From: Macrococcus epidermidis
GTDB lineage: Bacteria; Bacillota; Bacilli; Staphylococcales; Staphylococcaceae
Direction: 5' to 3'
Assembly: GCF_003259695.1 (NCBI RefSeq)
Contig: NZ_PZJH01000006.1
Span: 32,036-96,035 of the forward strand
Length of the DNA stretch: 64,000 nucleotides
Part shown: positions 31,814 through 41,101 of the stretch, one piece after another
Layout: each line of letters starts with the position of its first letter
Position numbering within the stretch: the stretch's first letter is position 1
Notes under the pieces: model-generated
The model's database searches: none
What the model was told of the DNA's origin: nothing
The model's input: only the letters and a program-made list of their open reading frames with translations
Program-made: the position numbers and the translations under genes

Positions 31814-34800
31814 TTATTTATTTACAACGGTTACGCGCTCTGTTGTTGTATTACTTTTCGTAAATTTATTACGCATTTTCATCAATAATTCATATACAAT
31901 CGGAACTACAATTAATGTTAATAACGTGGATGATACTAAACCACCGATTACCGTTACAGCAAGCGCTTTAGAAATCAATACCGAACCATCTCCACCAAAT
32001 AATAACGGCATTAATGCGCCAACTGTAGCAAGTGCTGTCATAAGTATTGGACGTACACGAGTCGTTGCAGCTTCTAAAATTGCTTCACGTGTCGGTAAAC
32101 CTTCTGCTTCTTTGTTAATGACACGGTCAATTAATACGATAGCATTTGTTACAACGATACCTATTAACATTAACATACCAATCATAGATGGTACTGATAA
32201 AGTTTCTTTGAAAGCTAATAGTCCTAATATTACGCCGATAATTGTAAATGGTAATGAGAATAGGATTGCAAGTGGTGCAAGTCCACCTTTAAATGTTAAT
32301 ACTAAGATGAGATAAACAATACCTACTGCTGCAAGCATTGCAAGCCCGAGTTGAGAGAAACTTTCTCCAATATCTTCACTTGTTCCACCAACGTGAACAT
32401 CAACATTATCAGGGTGTTTTAAAGTATTAACCTTTTCTGTTACATCTTGTGTTGCTTTACTTACATCTTTACCTTTGATTTTACCTTCAACGGATGCTGA
32501 AATATTACCATCTTCACGTTTAATCGTGTCAGAAGTTTTAGTTTCTTCAATCTTTACAACATCACTTAATTTCACTGATTTACCTAATGGTGATGTAAGT
32601 TTTGTATTTTCTAACTTTTCTTTCGTCCAGTTATCTTCTTTTTTCTTCGTTAAGATTACTTCCGTTGATTGTCCTTTTTCGCCAACTTTCGTTACAACTT
32701 TATCATCGCTACGTTGATTTAATGTCATTGCAACTTGTCCAGCTGTTAAACCTAACTCAGATAATTTATTATGATCTACTTTTAAAGTATACGCATCGTA
32801 ACTATCTGAAAGTGACGTATTGACATTTGTTAATGATTTTACATCTTTTAATTCTTTTTCTAACTTTTCAACGACTGGTCGAATAGCTTCTGTCGATGGT
32901 CCATTTACGGTTACTGTAACCGCATTTGTTGCACCACCTGTTGCGAAGTCCTGGTTTTTCCAATCGCCCTCATGATTTAATTTAGCAATTTTCGCTAACA
33001 CTTTATCCGCTTCATCTTCCCAGTTTGGTGTATCTTTCTTGTATTCAACCATCATTGCCATATCATTAGATGCGACAGGGTTGAATGGATTTTCTCCACC
33101 AACAGAAAACTGTGTATTCACAACGTTTTCATTTTTAGCTAATATTTTCTGAACTGCTTCACCTTTTTTCACAACGTCTTCTTCTTTTTCACCTGGTTTC
33201 GGTTTGTATGTTAATGTCAGTAACTTATCTTCACCTGTAGAAATAAATGACGTACCTAAATAAGGTGTTAAGAATAGACTACCCACAAGTAATAACACAC
33301 TTAATGCAGATACAATCGCTTTATGTCTTAATGACCAGTCTAATATCTTGCGATAGAATCCAGCAATCTTTCCAACCTTCTCTTCATCGTCATGATGACC
33401 TTTAATACCGTTCTTAAAGAATGTATGTGCAAGCATCGGCACGATAGTAATCGCAATTAAAAGTGAGGCAAGTAATGCAAATACAACGGTCCATGCAAAT
33501 GGTCTGAAGATTTCACCAATAGACCCAGATACTAAAGCTAATGGTAAGAATACAGCGATTGTAACCATCGTTGAACTCATGATTGGAATGAACATTTCTT
33601 TCGTTGCACTGCTGATTAATGCAAATCCTGTTAACTTCTCACCTTTAAGCGACATACGACGGAATATATTCTCAATAACGACAATCGAGTCATCAATAAC
33701 ACGTCCAATTGCAACGGTCATCGCCCCTAACGTCATAATGTTAAGTGAAATGTCCATCTGTTTTAAAATAAGCATCGCCATTAAAATAGACATCGGAATA
33801 GAAACAACCGCAATTAAAGTTGAACGAATATTTCTTAGGAAGATCAAAATCATAATAACCGCAAATATCGCACCGATAATCGCTTTTTCCGCCATCGTCT
33901 TAACTGAATCTTCAATCGGTTTTGCCTGATCCATCATAAGTACGGCACTCATATCAGGATTGTCTTTTTTAAATTGTTTAACTTTTTCTTTTACTTCATT
34001 AGCCAAAGTTACAGTGTTCGCATCGTCTGATTTGATAACCTGCACGCTTAATGAGTCTTTACCATTTGTTTTAGAAATTGATTCACGGCTTTGCACTGTT
34101 TTTATATCTGCTACTTCTGATAACTTCACAGTTGGCACTTTGGCATTTTTCATCGCTTCCATCATAGCCTTCTGTGCTGCCGGATCCGGATCTTGTGGCA
34201 TTTGTGCCGACTGACTTGGGGCTGTTTGGCTTTGAGTAGCACTACTATCTGTCACCGGAATTTTAAGCGATTTTAATGTTTCTACATTTGTAAACTGACC
34301 ATTTACAATAATGCTCTTTAAATCATTACCGAAAGTATATAATCCAAGTGGCGCATCCATTGTAGCACCTTTAATAAACTGTAATACGCTATCTTCAGTT
34401 AACTTTTTCGCTTTTAACTTTTTGTCGTCAAACTGAAGTTCAACCTGTTCAACTTCCTGTCCTGAAAATGTAACGTTTGTTACACCTTCAATACCTTCAA
34501 TTTCAGGTACTAAATCTTTCTTTATCTTTTCTGTTAAAGTCTTGATATCTGATTTATCACTAGAAATTGAATAGCTGATAATCGGGAAAGTGTACATCGA
34601 CATTTGAGATACTTGTTTATCCATAGCACCTTCAGGCATCTCAACTTTATCAATCTGCTTTTCCAGTTCATTTTGTGCTTCATCCATATCTGTACCAAAT
34701 TTATATTGCACCGTTACAGCAGAAGCGTTTTCAAGAGACTGACTTGTTACTTTTTCTACACCTGATAAATTCTTAACTTTTTTTTCAATCGGATCGGTTA

Positions 34801-34993
34801 TACCTTCTAAAACATCCTCAGGTGTAGCACCTGGATAAGGTGTTGTAATCGATATTACCGGTGTTGACATACTTGGTAACATTTCCATCTTCATCTTCGT
34901 TGCACTATAAACCCCAGCTGCTAAAATAATTAATGTCATCAACCAGATAGCCAGTTTATTATGCAAAGAAAAATCAATTATTTTCTTAATCAA
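31814..34993 (-). CDS. RND-family efflux permease (AcrB/SwrC-like)
   Basis: A 1059-residue RND permease with twelve membrane helices and two large extracellular loops (residues ~35-330 and ~560-850). It shows PYPGATPEDVLEGITDPIEK after TM1 and the TM4 proton-relay region GRVIDDSIVVIENI. Gram-positive members such as SwrC export lipopeptides or fatty acids; the substrate here is unknown. The chosen start is the TTG at 34993, read as MIKKIIDFSL, with GGAGGA 6 nt upstream. Upstream ATGs lie within or before that site. No membrane-fusion partner is adjacent. Confidence 0.9.
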   Translation of the reverse strand: MIKKIIDFSLHNKLAIWLMTLIILAAGVYSATKMKMEMLPSMSTPVISITTPYPGATPEDVLEGITDPIEKKVKNLSGVEKVTSQSLENASAVTVQYKFGTDMDEAQNELEKQIDKVEMPEGAMDKQVSQMSMYTFPIISYSISSDKSDIKTLTEKIKKDLVPEIEGIEGVTNVTFSGQEVEQVELQFDDKKLKAKKLTEDSVLQFIKGATMDAPLGLYTFGNDLKSIIVNGQFTNVETLKSLKIPVTDSSATQSQTAPSQSAQMPQDPDPAAQKAMMEAMKNAKVPTVKLSEVADIKTVQSRESISKTNGKDSLSVQVIKSDDANTVTLANEVKEKVKQFKKDNPDMSAVLMMDQAKPIEDSVKTMAEKAIIGAIFAVIMILIFLRNIRSTLIAVVSIPMSILMAMLILKQMDISLNIMTLGAMTVAIGRVIDDSIVVIENIFRRMSLKGEKLTGFALISSATKEMFIPIMSSTMVTIAVFLPLALVSGSIGEIFRPFAWTVVFALLASLLIAITIVPMLAHTFFKNGIKGHHDDEEKVGKIAGFYRKILDWSLRHKAIVSALSVLLLVGSLFLTPYLGTSFISTGEDKLLTLTYKPKPGEKEEDVVKKGEAVQKILAKNENVVNTQFSVGGENPFNPVASNDMAMMVEYKKDTPNWEDEADKVLAKIAKLNHEGDWKNQDFATGGATNAVTVTVNGPSTEAIRPVVEKLEKELKDVKSLTNVNTSLSDSYDAYTLKVDHNKLSELGLTAGQVAMTLNQRSDDKVVTKVGEKGQSTEVILTKKKEDNWTKEKLENTKLTSPLGKSVKLSDVVKIEETKTSDTIKREDGNISASVEGKIKGKDVSKATQDVTEKVNTLKHPDNVDVHVGGTSEDIGESFSQLGLAMLAAVGIVYLILVLTFKGGLAPLAILFSLPFTIIGVILGLLAFKETLSVPSMIGMLMLIGIVVTNAIVLIDRVINKEAEGLPTREAILEAATTRVRPILMTALATVGALMPLLFGGDGSVLISKALAVTVIGGLVSSTLLTLIVVPIVYELLMKMRNKFTKSNTTTERVTVVNK

Positions 34994-35116
34994 GACTTTT
35001 CCTCCATTCATATATAACTTCTTAACAATAGGCAATTTTACATGATTTATCCAAATAAAGCACCTAATATCACACAACTTCATTAAATATTAATATTTTC
35101 TTTTCTTTTATATCTT

Positions 35117-35968
35117 TTACTGATATTTTTTATAGATAATTTGTGTGCCTGTCGTCTGCTTCAACGCATCAGACAGTGTATCGTATAATTCATATGCAAG
35201 AGATAAACCTGGTAATTGAATATTCATTTTCTCTGCTTCTTCTAAAGCAATCTTCATATCTTTTAAAAAGTGATGTGTATAAAAACCCGGTGCGAAGTCA
35301 TCAACTAACATACGTGGTGCAAGGTTAGATAATGACCAGCTTCCAGCAGCACCTTTCGAAATTGTTTCAAGTACACGCTCAACATCTAATCCGGTTGACT
35401 TTGCATAATAAAGACTTTCTGCAACACCTAGCATATTAGAAGCGATTGCTATTTGATTCGCCATCTTCGTATGCTGTCCACTTCCTGCAGCGCCAAAATA
35501 AGCAATAGACTTACCGATGCGTTCTAATAGCGGATAAACTTGATCAAACGTTGTTTCATTACCACCTACCATAATAGAAAGCGTGGCATTTTTGGCACCA
35601 ATATCGCCTCCACTAACCGGTGCATCGAGCACTTCAATTCCTTTTGTTTGTCCTGCATTAAACAATTTCTTAGCAAGTTCAGGACTGCTCGTAGTACAGT
35701 CAATAAATATTTGATGCTCTCTACCGTTTGTAATTAATCCATTCTCACCAAGATAAGTTTCTTCAACATCTACAGGATAACCAAGTATCGTGAATACGAT
35801 GTCAGCATGTTCAGCTACTGCTTTTGGTGATTCACACCACACAGCGCCAGCTTCTATTAAAGACGCAGCCTTCTCTTTCGTTCTGTTATGCACGAATAAT
35901 GTTTCACCCAAATGACTTGCCATGCTACGTCCCATAACACCTGTTCCGATAAATCCTATTTTCATCAT
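35117..35968 (-). CDS. NAD(P)-dependent beta-hydroxyacid dehydrogenase
   Basis: A 283-residue member of the 3-hydroxyisobutyrate / tartronate-semialdehyde reductase family. It has the Rossmann motif GFIGTGVMGRSMASHL, the substrate motif DAPVSGGDIGAKNATL (~118-133), and the catalytic lysine in GSGQHTKMANQIAIA. The exact substrate is unknown. The second ATG (35965) is an equally possible start after the GGAG site. Confidence 0.9.
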   Translation of the reverse strand: MMKIGFIGTGVMGRSMASHLGETLFVHNRTKEKAASLIEAGAVWCESPKAVAEHADIVFTILGYPVDVEETYLGENGLITNGREHQIFIDCTTSSPELAKKLFNAGQTKGIEVLDAPVSGGDIGAKNATLSIMVGGNETTFDQVYPLLERIGKSIAYFGAAGSGQHTKMANQIAIASNMLGVAESLYYAKSTGLDVERVLETISKGAAGSWSLSNLAPRMLVDDFAPGFYTHHFLKDMKIALEEAEKMNIQLPGLSLAYELYDTLSDALKQTTGTQIIYKKYQ

Positions 35969-36064
35969 AACAACTCCTTAATATTTATATTATTTTATAT
36001 TTTTATTATTTTATATTTTTATCAATCAATATATATTACAATATAAGTGATTGGAGGTTAAACC

Positions 36065-36376
36065 ATGCAAAGAGTAATGATGACGATGCTAATTGTCATG
36101 CATATTGTATTTTTTTTGAGTTACTTTATTCATAGTGGCATTATTTTTCTAACCATATATTTTTGGTTAATATTTTGTATCGTTACTTTTCTGATAGGCA
36201 TACATTATCATTTTTCTAATGATCTGAGCCTCTCTAAAAATATTACCTACAGATTACTTGCGATATTTTTAACTTCATTTAGCGTCTTTAACTGCCTATT
36301 TATATTATACGTTACATTTGTAAATCCGTTTCTATATATGAATACAAAACAATCAATTTTTAGCATCTTTAACTAA
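36065..36376 (+). CDS. small membrane protein, unknown
   Basis: An unrecognised 103-residue protein with three hydrophobic segments (residues ~5-25, 27-46, 62-87). A good ribosome-binding site (TTGGAGGTTAAACC) precedes the ATG, and a terminator follows, so it is probably expressed. Base composition is very AT-rich even for the window. It sits alone between two minus-strand dehydrogenase genes. Confidence 0.65.
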   Translation: MQRVMMTMLIVMHIVFFLSYFIHSGIIFLTIYFWLIFCIVTFLIGIHYHFSNDLSLSKNITYRLLAIFLTSFSVFNCLFILYVTFVNPFLYMNTKQSIFSIFN

Positions 36377-36378
36377 AA

Positions 36379-36409
36379 AAGAGACTGTACACTTTCGTGT
36401 CAGCCTCTT
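36379..36409. terminator. bidirectional intrinsic terminator
   Basis: AAGAG-A-CTG-T-ACAC, loop TTTC, GTGTCAG-C-CTCTT form an interrupted stem between the convergent small-membrane gene and proC; its right arm covers the last bases of proC. Confidence 0.75.
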
Positions 36410-37193
36410 AACCTTTATTAAAAGCGTTAATCGCATCCATCGCTTTTGAGATAGCATCTCTAAAACCTTTTTCTTCTAACATTTTTACACCTTGAATTGT
36501 AGAACCACCTGGTGTTGTTACCTGATCTTTTAATACACCGGGATGCGCTTTCGTTTGACGTACCATCGTTCCTGCACCAATAATCATCTCACTAACCATT
36601 TGATATGCAAGCTCACGATTTAATCCTTCACTCACAGCATTGTCTGCCATCGCTTCAATGAGAAGATATATAAACGTCGGGCTGGATCCAGTCACAGCAG
36701 GCATTAAGTGCATTAAAGATTCATCAATCCAATGTGTATAGCCTAAACGTTTCATTATTTCTTCCACTTGCTTTGCTTCTTTTTTCTCGACAAATTCATT
36801 TTTACTCATCGCTAGCACACCAGCATTAACCCCCACCGGTGTATTAGGCATAAGTCGAATAATTTTTGGGTGCTCATCAAATTCATCATCAATCTCCTGA
36901 ATAGATAATCCACCGACGATAGAAATAAGAATATGATGTTCGCGTATTTGTTTTGCCATTTTTGAAGTAACTTCACGGTAATTGTTAGGTGTCACACCAA
37001 GAATAATTGCATCGTACTGTGTAATATCACTCATCTTTGTAAGTGGTGTAATATTATGTTTTGCATTAAAGCTTTGAAGTTTATCTTTATTTCTCATCCA
37101 AATACCTAAATCCGTTCTAGTAAGTCCACTTCTGTTTAACCCTTTAACCATCTCTGTAACCATTTTACCGCCACCGATAAATGCTATTCTCAA
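36408..37193 (-). CDS. proC: pyrroline-5-carboxylate reductase
   Basis: Last step of proline synthesis, reducing P5C with NAD(P)H. The 261-residue enzyme has the cofactor motif FIGGGKMVTEMVKGL, RLMPNTPVGVNAGV (~119) and the family signature HPGVLKDQVTTPGGSTIQGV near residue 222. The length is about 10 residues below many homologues, but all motifs are present. Confidence 0.94.
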   Translation of the reverse strand: MRIAFIGGGKMVTEMVKGLNRSGLTRTDLGIWMRNKDKLQSFNAKHNITPLTKMSDITQYDAIILGVTPNNYREVTSKMAKQIREHHILISIVGGLSIQEIDDEFDEHPKIIRLMPNTPVGVNAGVLAMSKNEFVEKKEAKQVEEIMKRLGYTHWIDESLMHLMPAVTGSSPTFIYLLIEAMADNAVSEGLNRELAYQMVSEMIIGAGTMVRQTKAHPGVLKDQVTTPGGSTIQGVKMLEEKGFRDAISKAMDAINAFNKG

Positions 37194-37223
37194 AAGCTGT
37201 CACCTCAATTATTATATTAACTT

Positions 37224-38474
37224 TTACTTAGTTCTTATTTTAATCTTCTTCTTAAGATCTGTCATTTTTGGTTTAACAACTTCTATTAAATGATAAATCG
37301 GTTGATTTAATACATAATCAAATTCTCCAACTTTTTCACTTAATCTAGTACCCCAGACTTTCTTAAATTGCCATAATCCAAAATACTCTGAGTCTTTATC
37401 TGGCTCTTTACTCGTTCCACCGAAATCGTAACTTGTAGCGCCAACTGAACGTGCATATTGCATCATACTAAATTGCATATTATGGTTAGGTAAGTAATCT
37501 CTGAATTCATTGCTCGAAGCGCCATATAAGTAGTATGACTTTTTACCAGCAAACGTTAGTAATGCAGCTGATAATACTTTGCCTTCAGGGTGCGTTTGTT
37601 TTAAAGTTTCTAACGCTGCAATTTGTTTTTGAATTTTCTCTTGTTTAATATTTAAATCATTTAGCTGATTCTGTGCTTTCTTCTGATCTTTCTTTTGCGT
37701 GAGTTTTTCTTTCTGTACTTCAATATCGATAAGTTCCTGGTTTAAATTTCGAAGGACTTTGTCTGGTACTAATTTCACTAAAAATAATTCGGCATCGCCA
37801 TTTGGATTCAATGCATCATAAATGTTTTCAAAGTAGGAAACATCTCGCGTTAAAAAGCCATCACGCGCTCCTGTTTCTTTCATCAATTCAGCAAATGTAC
37901 CTAAATCCGTTCTATCACCTTTAATACAATCTGTTCCCATCTTCAAACTACGTTTCACTTTTGAACGATTGTTTCTTTCAAATGATTTAAGCAAAGTTTC
38001 ATCGTCAACACTAATATCTGTCACCATCGTCATTCGAGGCTGAATGTAATCTGAACTTAAGCCATCACCAAATCCTCGGTGTATAAAGCCTAATGCTTCT
38101 AATTGTTGTACCATATTACCCATTGATTTTACTTCAACATCAGGATCGATTTTTATCACATATGCTTTTTCTGATTTTGCAACTTTGATTGCATCCTTTA
38201 CTAATGCTTCTACCGCTTCTTTATCTTTGTAATCAACAATAAATCCTCTAGAAATATAGCAAAGTTTGTATGGTAATTTAGGTACTTTCTTGAACAGTAA
38301 TTGTCCTACCCCGACAATCTCACCATCTCGACCAACAGCAATACGTCGTGCATACCAACCTGAACGAGATTTTGAAGCTGCCCAATCCGTTAGTTGTAAT
38401 AAATCTCCGTTATCATGTGTTTTTACGAAATGATCATGTACTTCATTACTTATATTCATTCTTGAAACTGTCAT
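37224..38474 (-). CDS. femX: FemX/FmhB peptidoglycan interpeptide-bridge enzyme
   Basis: Fem-family aminoacyltransferase that adds the first residue (glycine in S. aureus) from aminoacyl-tRNA to the lysine of lipid II. The 416-residue protein shows the FmhB pattern: GDLLQLTDWAASKSRSGWYA, ARDGFLTRDVSYFENIYDAL, an inserted coiled-coil (~residues 240-290) and KSYYLYGASSNEFRDYLPNH with YDFGGTSKEPDKDSEYFGLW. FemX is essential in S. aureus. AAAGGATTC precedes the first ATG; an in-frame ATG five codons later is less well placed. Confidence 0.95.
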   Translation of the reverse strand: MTVSRMNISNEVHDHFVKTHDNGDLLQLTDWAASKSRSGWYARRIAVGRDGEIVGVGQLLFKKVPKLPYKLCYISRGFIVDYKDKEAVEALVKDAIKVAKSEKAYVIKIDPDVEVKSMGNMVQQLEALGFIHRGFGDGLSSDYIQPRMTMVTDISVDDETLLKSFERNNRSKVKRSLKMGTDCIKGDRTDLGTFAELMKETGARDGFLTRDVSYFENIYDALNPNGDAELFLVKLVPDKVLRNLNQELIDIEVQKEKLTQKKDQKKAQNQLNDLNIKQEKIQKQIAALETLKQTHPEGKVLSAALLTFAGKKSYYLYGASSNEFRDYLPNHNMQFSMMQYARSVGATSYDFGGTSKEPDKDSEYFGLWQFKKVWGTRLSEKVGEFDYVLNQPIYHLIEVVKPKMTDLKKKIKIRTK

Positions 38475-38592
38475 AATAAGAATCCTTTCATACGTTACGC
38501 AACAATTTTTATTATTTTATTGTTATAATTGAACTAATGTTAATGTTACTTTATTATTTTAACATTATTCTATAAAAAATGAGGTTTTTTAT

Positions 38593-38850
38593 ATGTTGAA
38601 AAATTTATTATTAGTGTTACTTGCGGTTATCAACGCATATTTTATATATACTATATCAACCGATGCTTCTATTAATTTATTGAGTGTCCATATCATTTCT
38701 GCTGGTTTTGCAGTTATTTTGTCTATATTATTTTTAATTACACGCGTTACATCATTTACAAAAATACTTGCAGCTTTAACAATTATTATTACTTCTTATC
38801 ATATCTATTTAATCGTTATGGTCATCTACAATTATGTTTACGTTAAATAA
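38593..38850 (+). CDS. small membrane protein, unknown
   Basis: An 85-residue protein with three hydrophobic helices (residues ~3-22, 30-49, 57-80) and almost no soluble part. TGAGG is 8 nt before the ATG. Its 3' end overlaps the convergent VOC-protein gene by 8 bp. No family is recognised. Confidence 0.65.
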   Translation: MLKNLLLVLLAVINAYFIYTISTDASINLLSVHIISAGFAVILSILFLITRVTSFTKILAALTIIITSYHIYLIVMVIYNYVYVK

Positions 38851-39607
38851 ATGCATATACTGCATCATGCACAAGATGTTCGCCTTTAAGACTGTCATCT
38901 TGTGTTTTTATTTCTAATCTTCTGATTTTGTTTTCATTTCCAGGGACTAACTTAATATGAGGTAATCCTTCTTTTTTTAATAGAAAATATGTATTGATAA
39001 CCCCACCTATTACTTCATAATCAAGCCACGATACAAATATTTCTGCAATGCTATCAAAGTCATGCGTTTCGATAACAATCGTGTCGATATGAAGGTGCAA
39101 TTGCATCTCACTTTCTAATACTTTCTGTCTTTCTTTATCCGACTCTCCCCATTGTATAAAGAAAGGTAACTCAAAATTACGTTCGTCATCTATATATAAA
39201 AGTTCCCATTGTATCAGTTTACCTTGAGGTGTGACTCTTTCCATCTTTAATGGTCCTAATGTCTTTAAACCTAACGATTTAAAGTGATGATTTAGGGCAT
39301 AAATGTCATGCGTTCTAAAACATAATCGTTTAAATCCTTCAGTATAATTAGTTCTTCCTAATGTACTCGCGAAACTCAAATATTCTTTATCATCTTTCAT
39401 CGCAGCTTCTATTAATTGTTTATCAAATACGTCGATAAATTCGATATAAGATAAATCTATTCTACTTAAACTATTTTTAGTGCCTAACGACAAATGTTTT
39501 CCTCCTGGGATAATATTTAATTTATTACCCGGAAAACGAAAGTCTTCAATGCCATTTATATAATGTATAATATGATCGAATTGAATATCGATATTTTTTT
39601 CTTTCAT
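38843..39607 (-). CDS. VOC-family (glyoxalase-like) protein
   Basis: A 254-residue protein with two vicinal-oxygen-chelate modules: FDHIIHYINGIEDFRFPGNK near the start (His ligand candidate) and DTIVIETHDFDSIAEIF near residue 180. This is the Glyoxalase_3 layout found in many Firmicutes; enzyme activity is unproven. It starts 3 nt after the methyltransferase stop, so the two are co-translated. The AAAGGATAA ribosome-binding site lies in the upstream gene's end. Confidence 0.8.
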   Translation of the reverse strand: MKEKNIDIQFDHIIHYINGIEDFRFPGNKLNIIPGGKHLSLGTKNSLSRIDLSYIEFIDVFDKQLIEAAMKDDKEYLSFASTLGRTNYTEGFKRLCFRTHDIYALNHHFKSLGLKTLGPLKMERVTPQGKLIQWELLYIDDERNFELPFFIQWGESDKERQKVLESEMQLHLHIDTIVIETHDFDSIAEIFVSWLDYEVIGGVINTYFLLKKEGLPHIKLVPGNENKIRRLEIKTQDDSLKGEHLVHDAVYAFI

Positions 39608-39610
39608 TAA

Positions 39611-40291
39611 TTATCCTTCTTTCTTCTGCCAGACGACATTAATCCATCCACCTGCATTGTCACTCATCAATCTTTCATTCTCTAAAGTAAATTCACTTTC
39701 CTCCGCATCGGGCGGAACGAATAAACACTCTCCTGAGCCTATTATTTCTTCCGGATGAATACGCATCAGCTCATTTAAATTTTTAAAATGGGCATGTGCA
39801 TACACTTTTCCTTTATTATATTGCGGGTCCATATAACGTTTCCCCCAAGCACTATCTCGATTAACAACAGCAATGGAGATTTTACCACCAGGCTTTAGCA
39901 CACGATAGGCTTGCTCAAAAGCATGTTCTAAATCATCTACAAAATCTAATACACCCATCGAATAAATACGATCAAAAGTATTCTCAGAAAAATGAAGCGC
40001 ATTAGCATCCATATGTATAAAATCTAAATTTAATTGCTGTTCAATTACTTTCTGACGTGCAATTGCTAACATTTCACCTGAAATATCAATACCTGTTACA
40101 TTACACCCTTGTTGTGCAAATGGAATACTATATATACCTGTACCACTACCAATTTCAAGCACACGCATACCACTTTCAATATCAATCAATTGATTCATTA
40201 AATCTGTTTCAACTTGCCAAACATATCGTCCTTTTTTCGTTTCAAAATATGCATCATACTTATTGGCAACTTTATTATTAAATATCGTCAT
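39611..40291 (-). CDS. class I SAM-dependent methyltransferase
   Basis: A 226-residue methyltransferase. Motif I is VLEIGSGTGIYSIP (~44-57), followed by TGIDISGEMLAIARQK and the motif VLKPGGKISIAVVNRDS. The acceptor is unknown; the fold resembles UbiE/Coq5-type enzymes. It is the first gene of a two-gene unit with the VOC protein. Confidence 0.87.
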   Translation of the reverse strand: MTIFNNKVANKYDAYFETKKGRYVWQVETDLMNQLIDIESGMRVLEIGSGTGIYSIPFAQQGCNVTGIDISGEMLAIARQKVIEQQLNLDFIHMDANALHFSENTFDRIYSMGVLDFVDDLEHAFEQAYRVLKPGGKISIAVVNRDSAWGKRYMDPQYNKGKVYAHAHFKNLNELMRIHPEEIIGSGECLFVPPDAEESEFTLENERLMSDNAGGWINVVWQKKEG

Positions 40292-40380
40292 TTCATGCCT
40301 CCATAAAAATTTATTTTATGAACGTTAACACTATTCTATACAAAACATAATATTTATTAAAGCAATAGCAAAATAAACAA

Positions 40381-40400
40381 CCTGGAGCTTTTGCTCCAGG
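40381..40400 (-). terminator. intrinsic terminator of lutABC
   Basis: CCTGGAGC, loop of four, GCTCCAGG is an 8-bp GC-rich stem just downstream of lutC; a T-rich stretch follows on the minus strand. Confidence 0.85.
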
Positions 40401-40408
40401 CTGGAATA

Positions 40409-41101
40409 TTATTTATCATCTAAAACAATATATGTTGCTTTAATTGGACCATGAACACCTACTACAAGTTTCATCTCTATATCCGCTGAGTTAGATGGTC
40501 CAGTAATTAAGTTAATGCAAGTTGGAAAGTTAGCTGCGTCTTTCATCATTTCATTCATTTCTTGAGCAGCTTGTGTAAATCTTGGCACAATAGTAGATTT
40601 AGGTACAATCGCAATATAAGTTGCTGGTAAAAGACTCACACTTCTACCAATCCCTTTATCTGCATATAATACAACTGTCCCACTTTCAGCTAATGTTGAT
40701 TCACTAATTGTAATGCCGACATTCGCACGTTCAGCTACATGTAAATTTTCAGCACCTTTAGCTTCATCCCAGATAAAGGCATCTTGAGCAGCTAAATCAA
40801 TACCATATTCTGCGTAGCGTTTATCATTTGTAGCAATTACTTCACCATTCCCATATTTCGCAATAACATCTGATAAAGTTTTATTTACTTCATTTGAATT
40901 AGTCACAACTAAATCAGTATGGATAAATTCACATTGCTGCTTTAAAACATCCAACAACTCATCTTGAGAAAGTCCTGTTAATGTTTTATCTTGTGGTCTA
41001 AATTTCCACTCAGGGATTTCTACCTTTTCAGGCATTGCACGATTAAGATTTTTTGAGATGTTACTCATAAACGAATCTTTATTTTGAATTGTTCCTTTCA
41101 T
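40409..41101 (-). CDS. lutC: lactate utilization protein C
   Basis: LutC/YkgG-type subunit (230 residues, LUD domain) of the LutABC lactate-oxidising system. Conserved stretches are VGITISESTLAESGTVVLYA and INLITGPSNSADIEMKLVVG-VHGP. Its ATG overlaps the lutB stop in TAATG. LutABC converts L-lactate to pyruvate through iron-sulfur clusters; the catalytic division of labour is not fully settled in the literature. Confidence 0.95.
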   Translation of the reverse strand: MKGTIQNKDSFMSNISKNLNRAMPEKVEIPEWKFRPQDKTLTGLSQDELLDVLKQQCEFIHTDLVVTNSNEVNKTLSDVIAKYGNGEVIATNDKRYAEYGIDLAAQDAFIWDEAKGAENLHVAERANVGITISESTLAESGTVVLYADKGIGRSVSLLPATYIAIVPKSTIVPRFTQAAQEMNEMMKDAANFPTCINLITGPSNSADIEMKLVVGVHGPIKATYIVLDDK

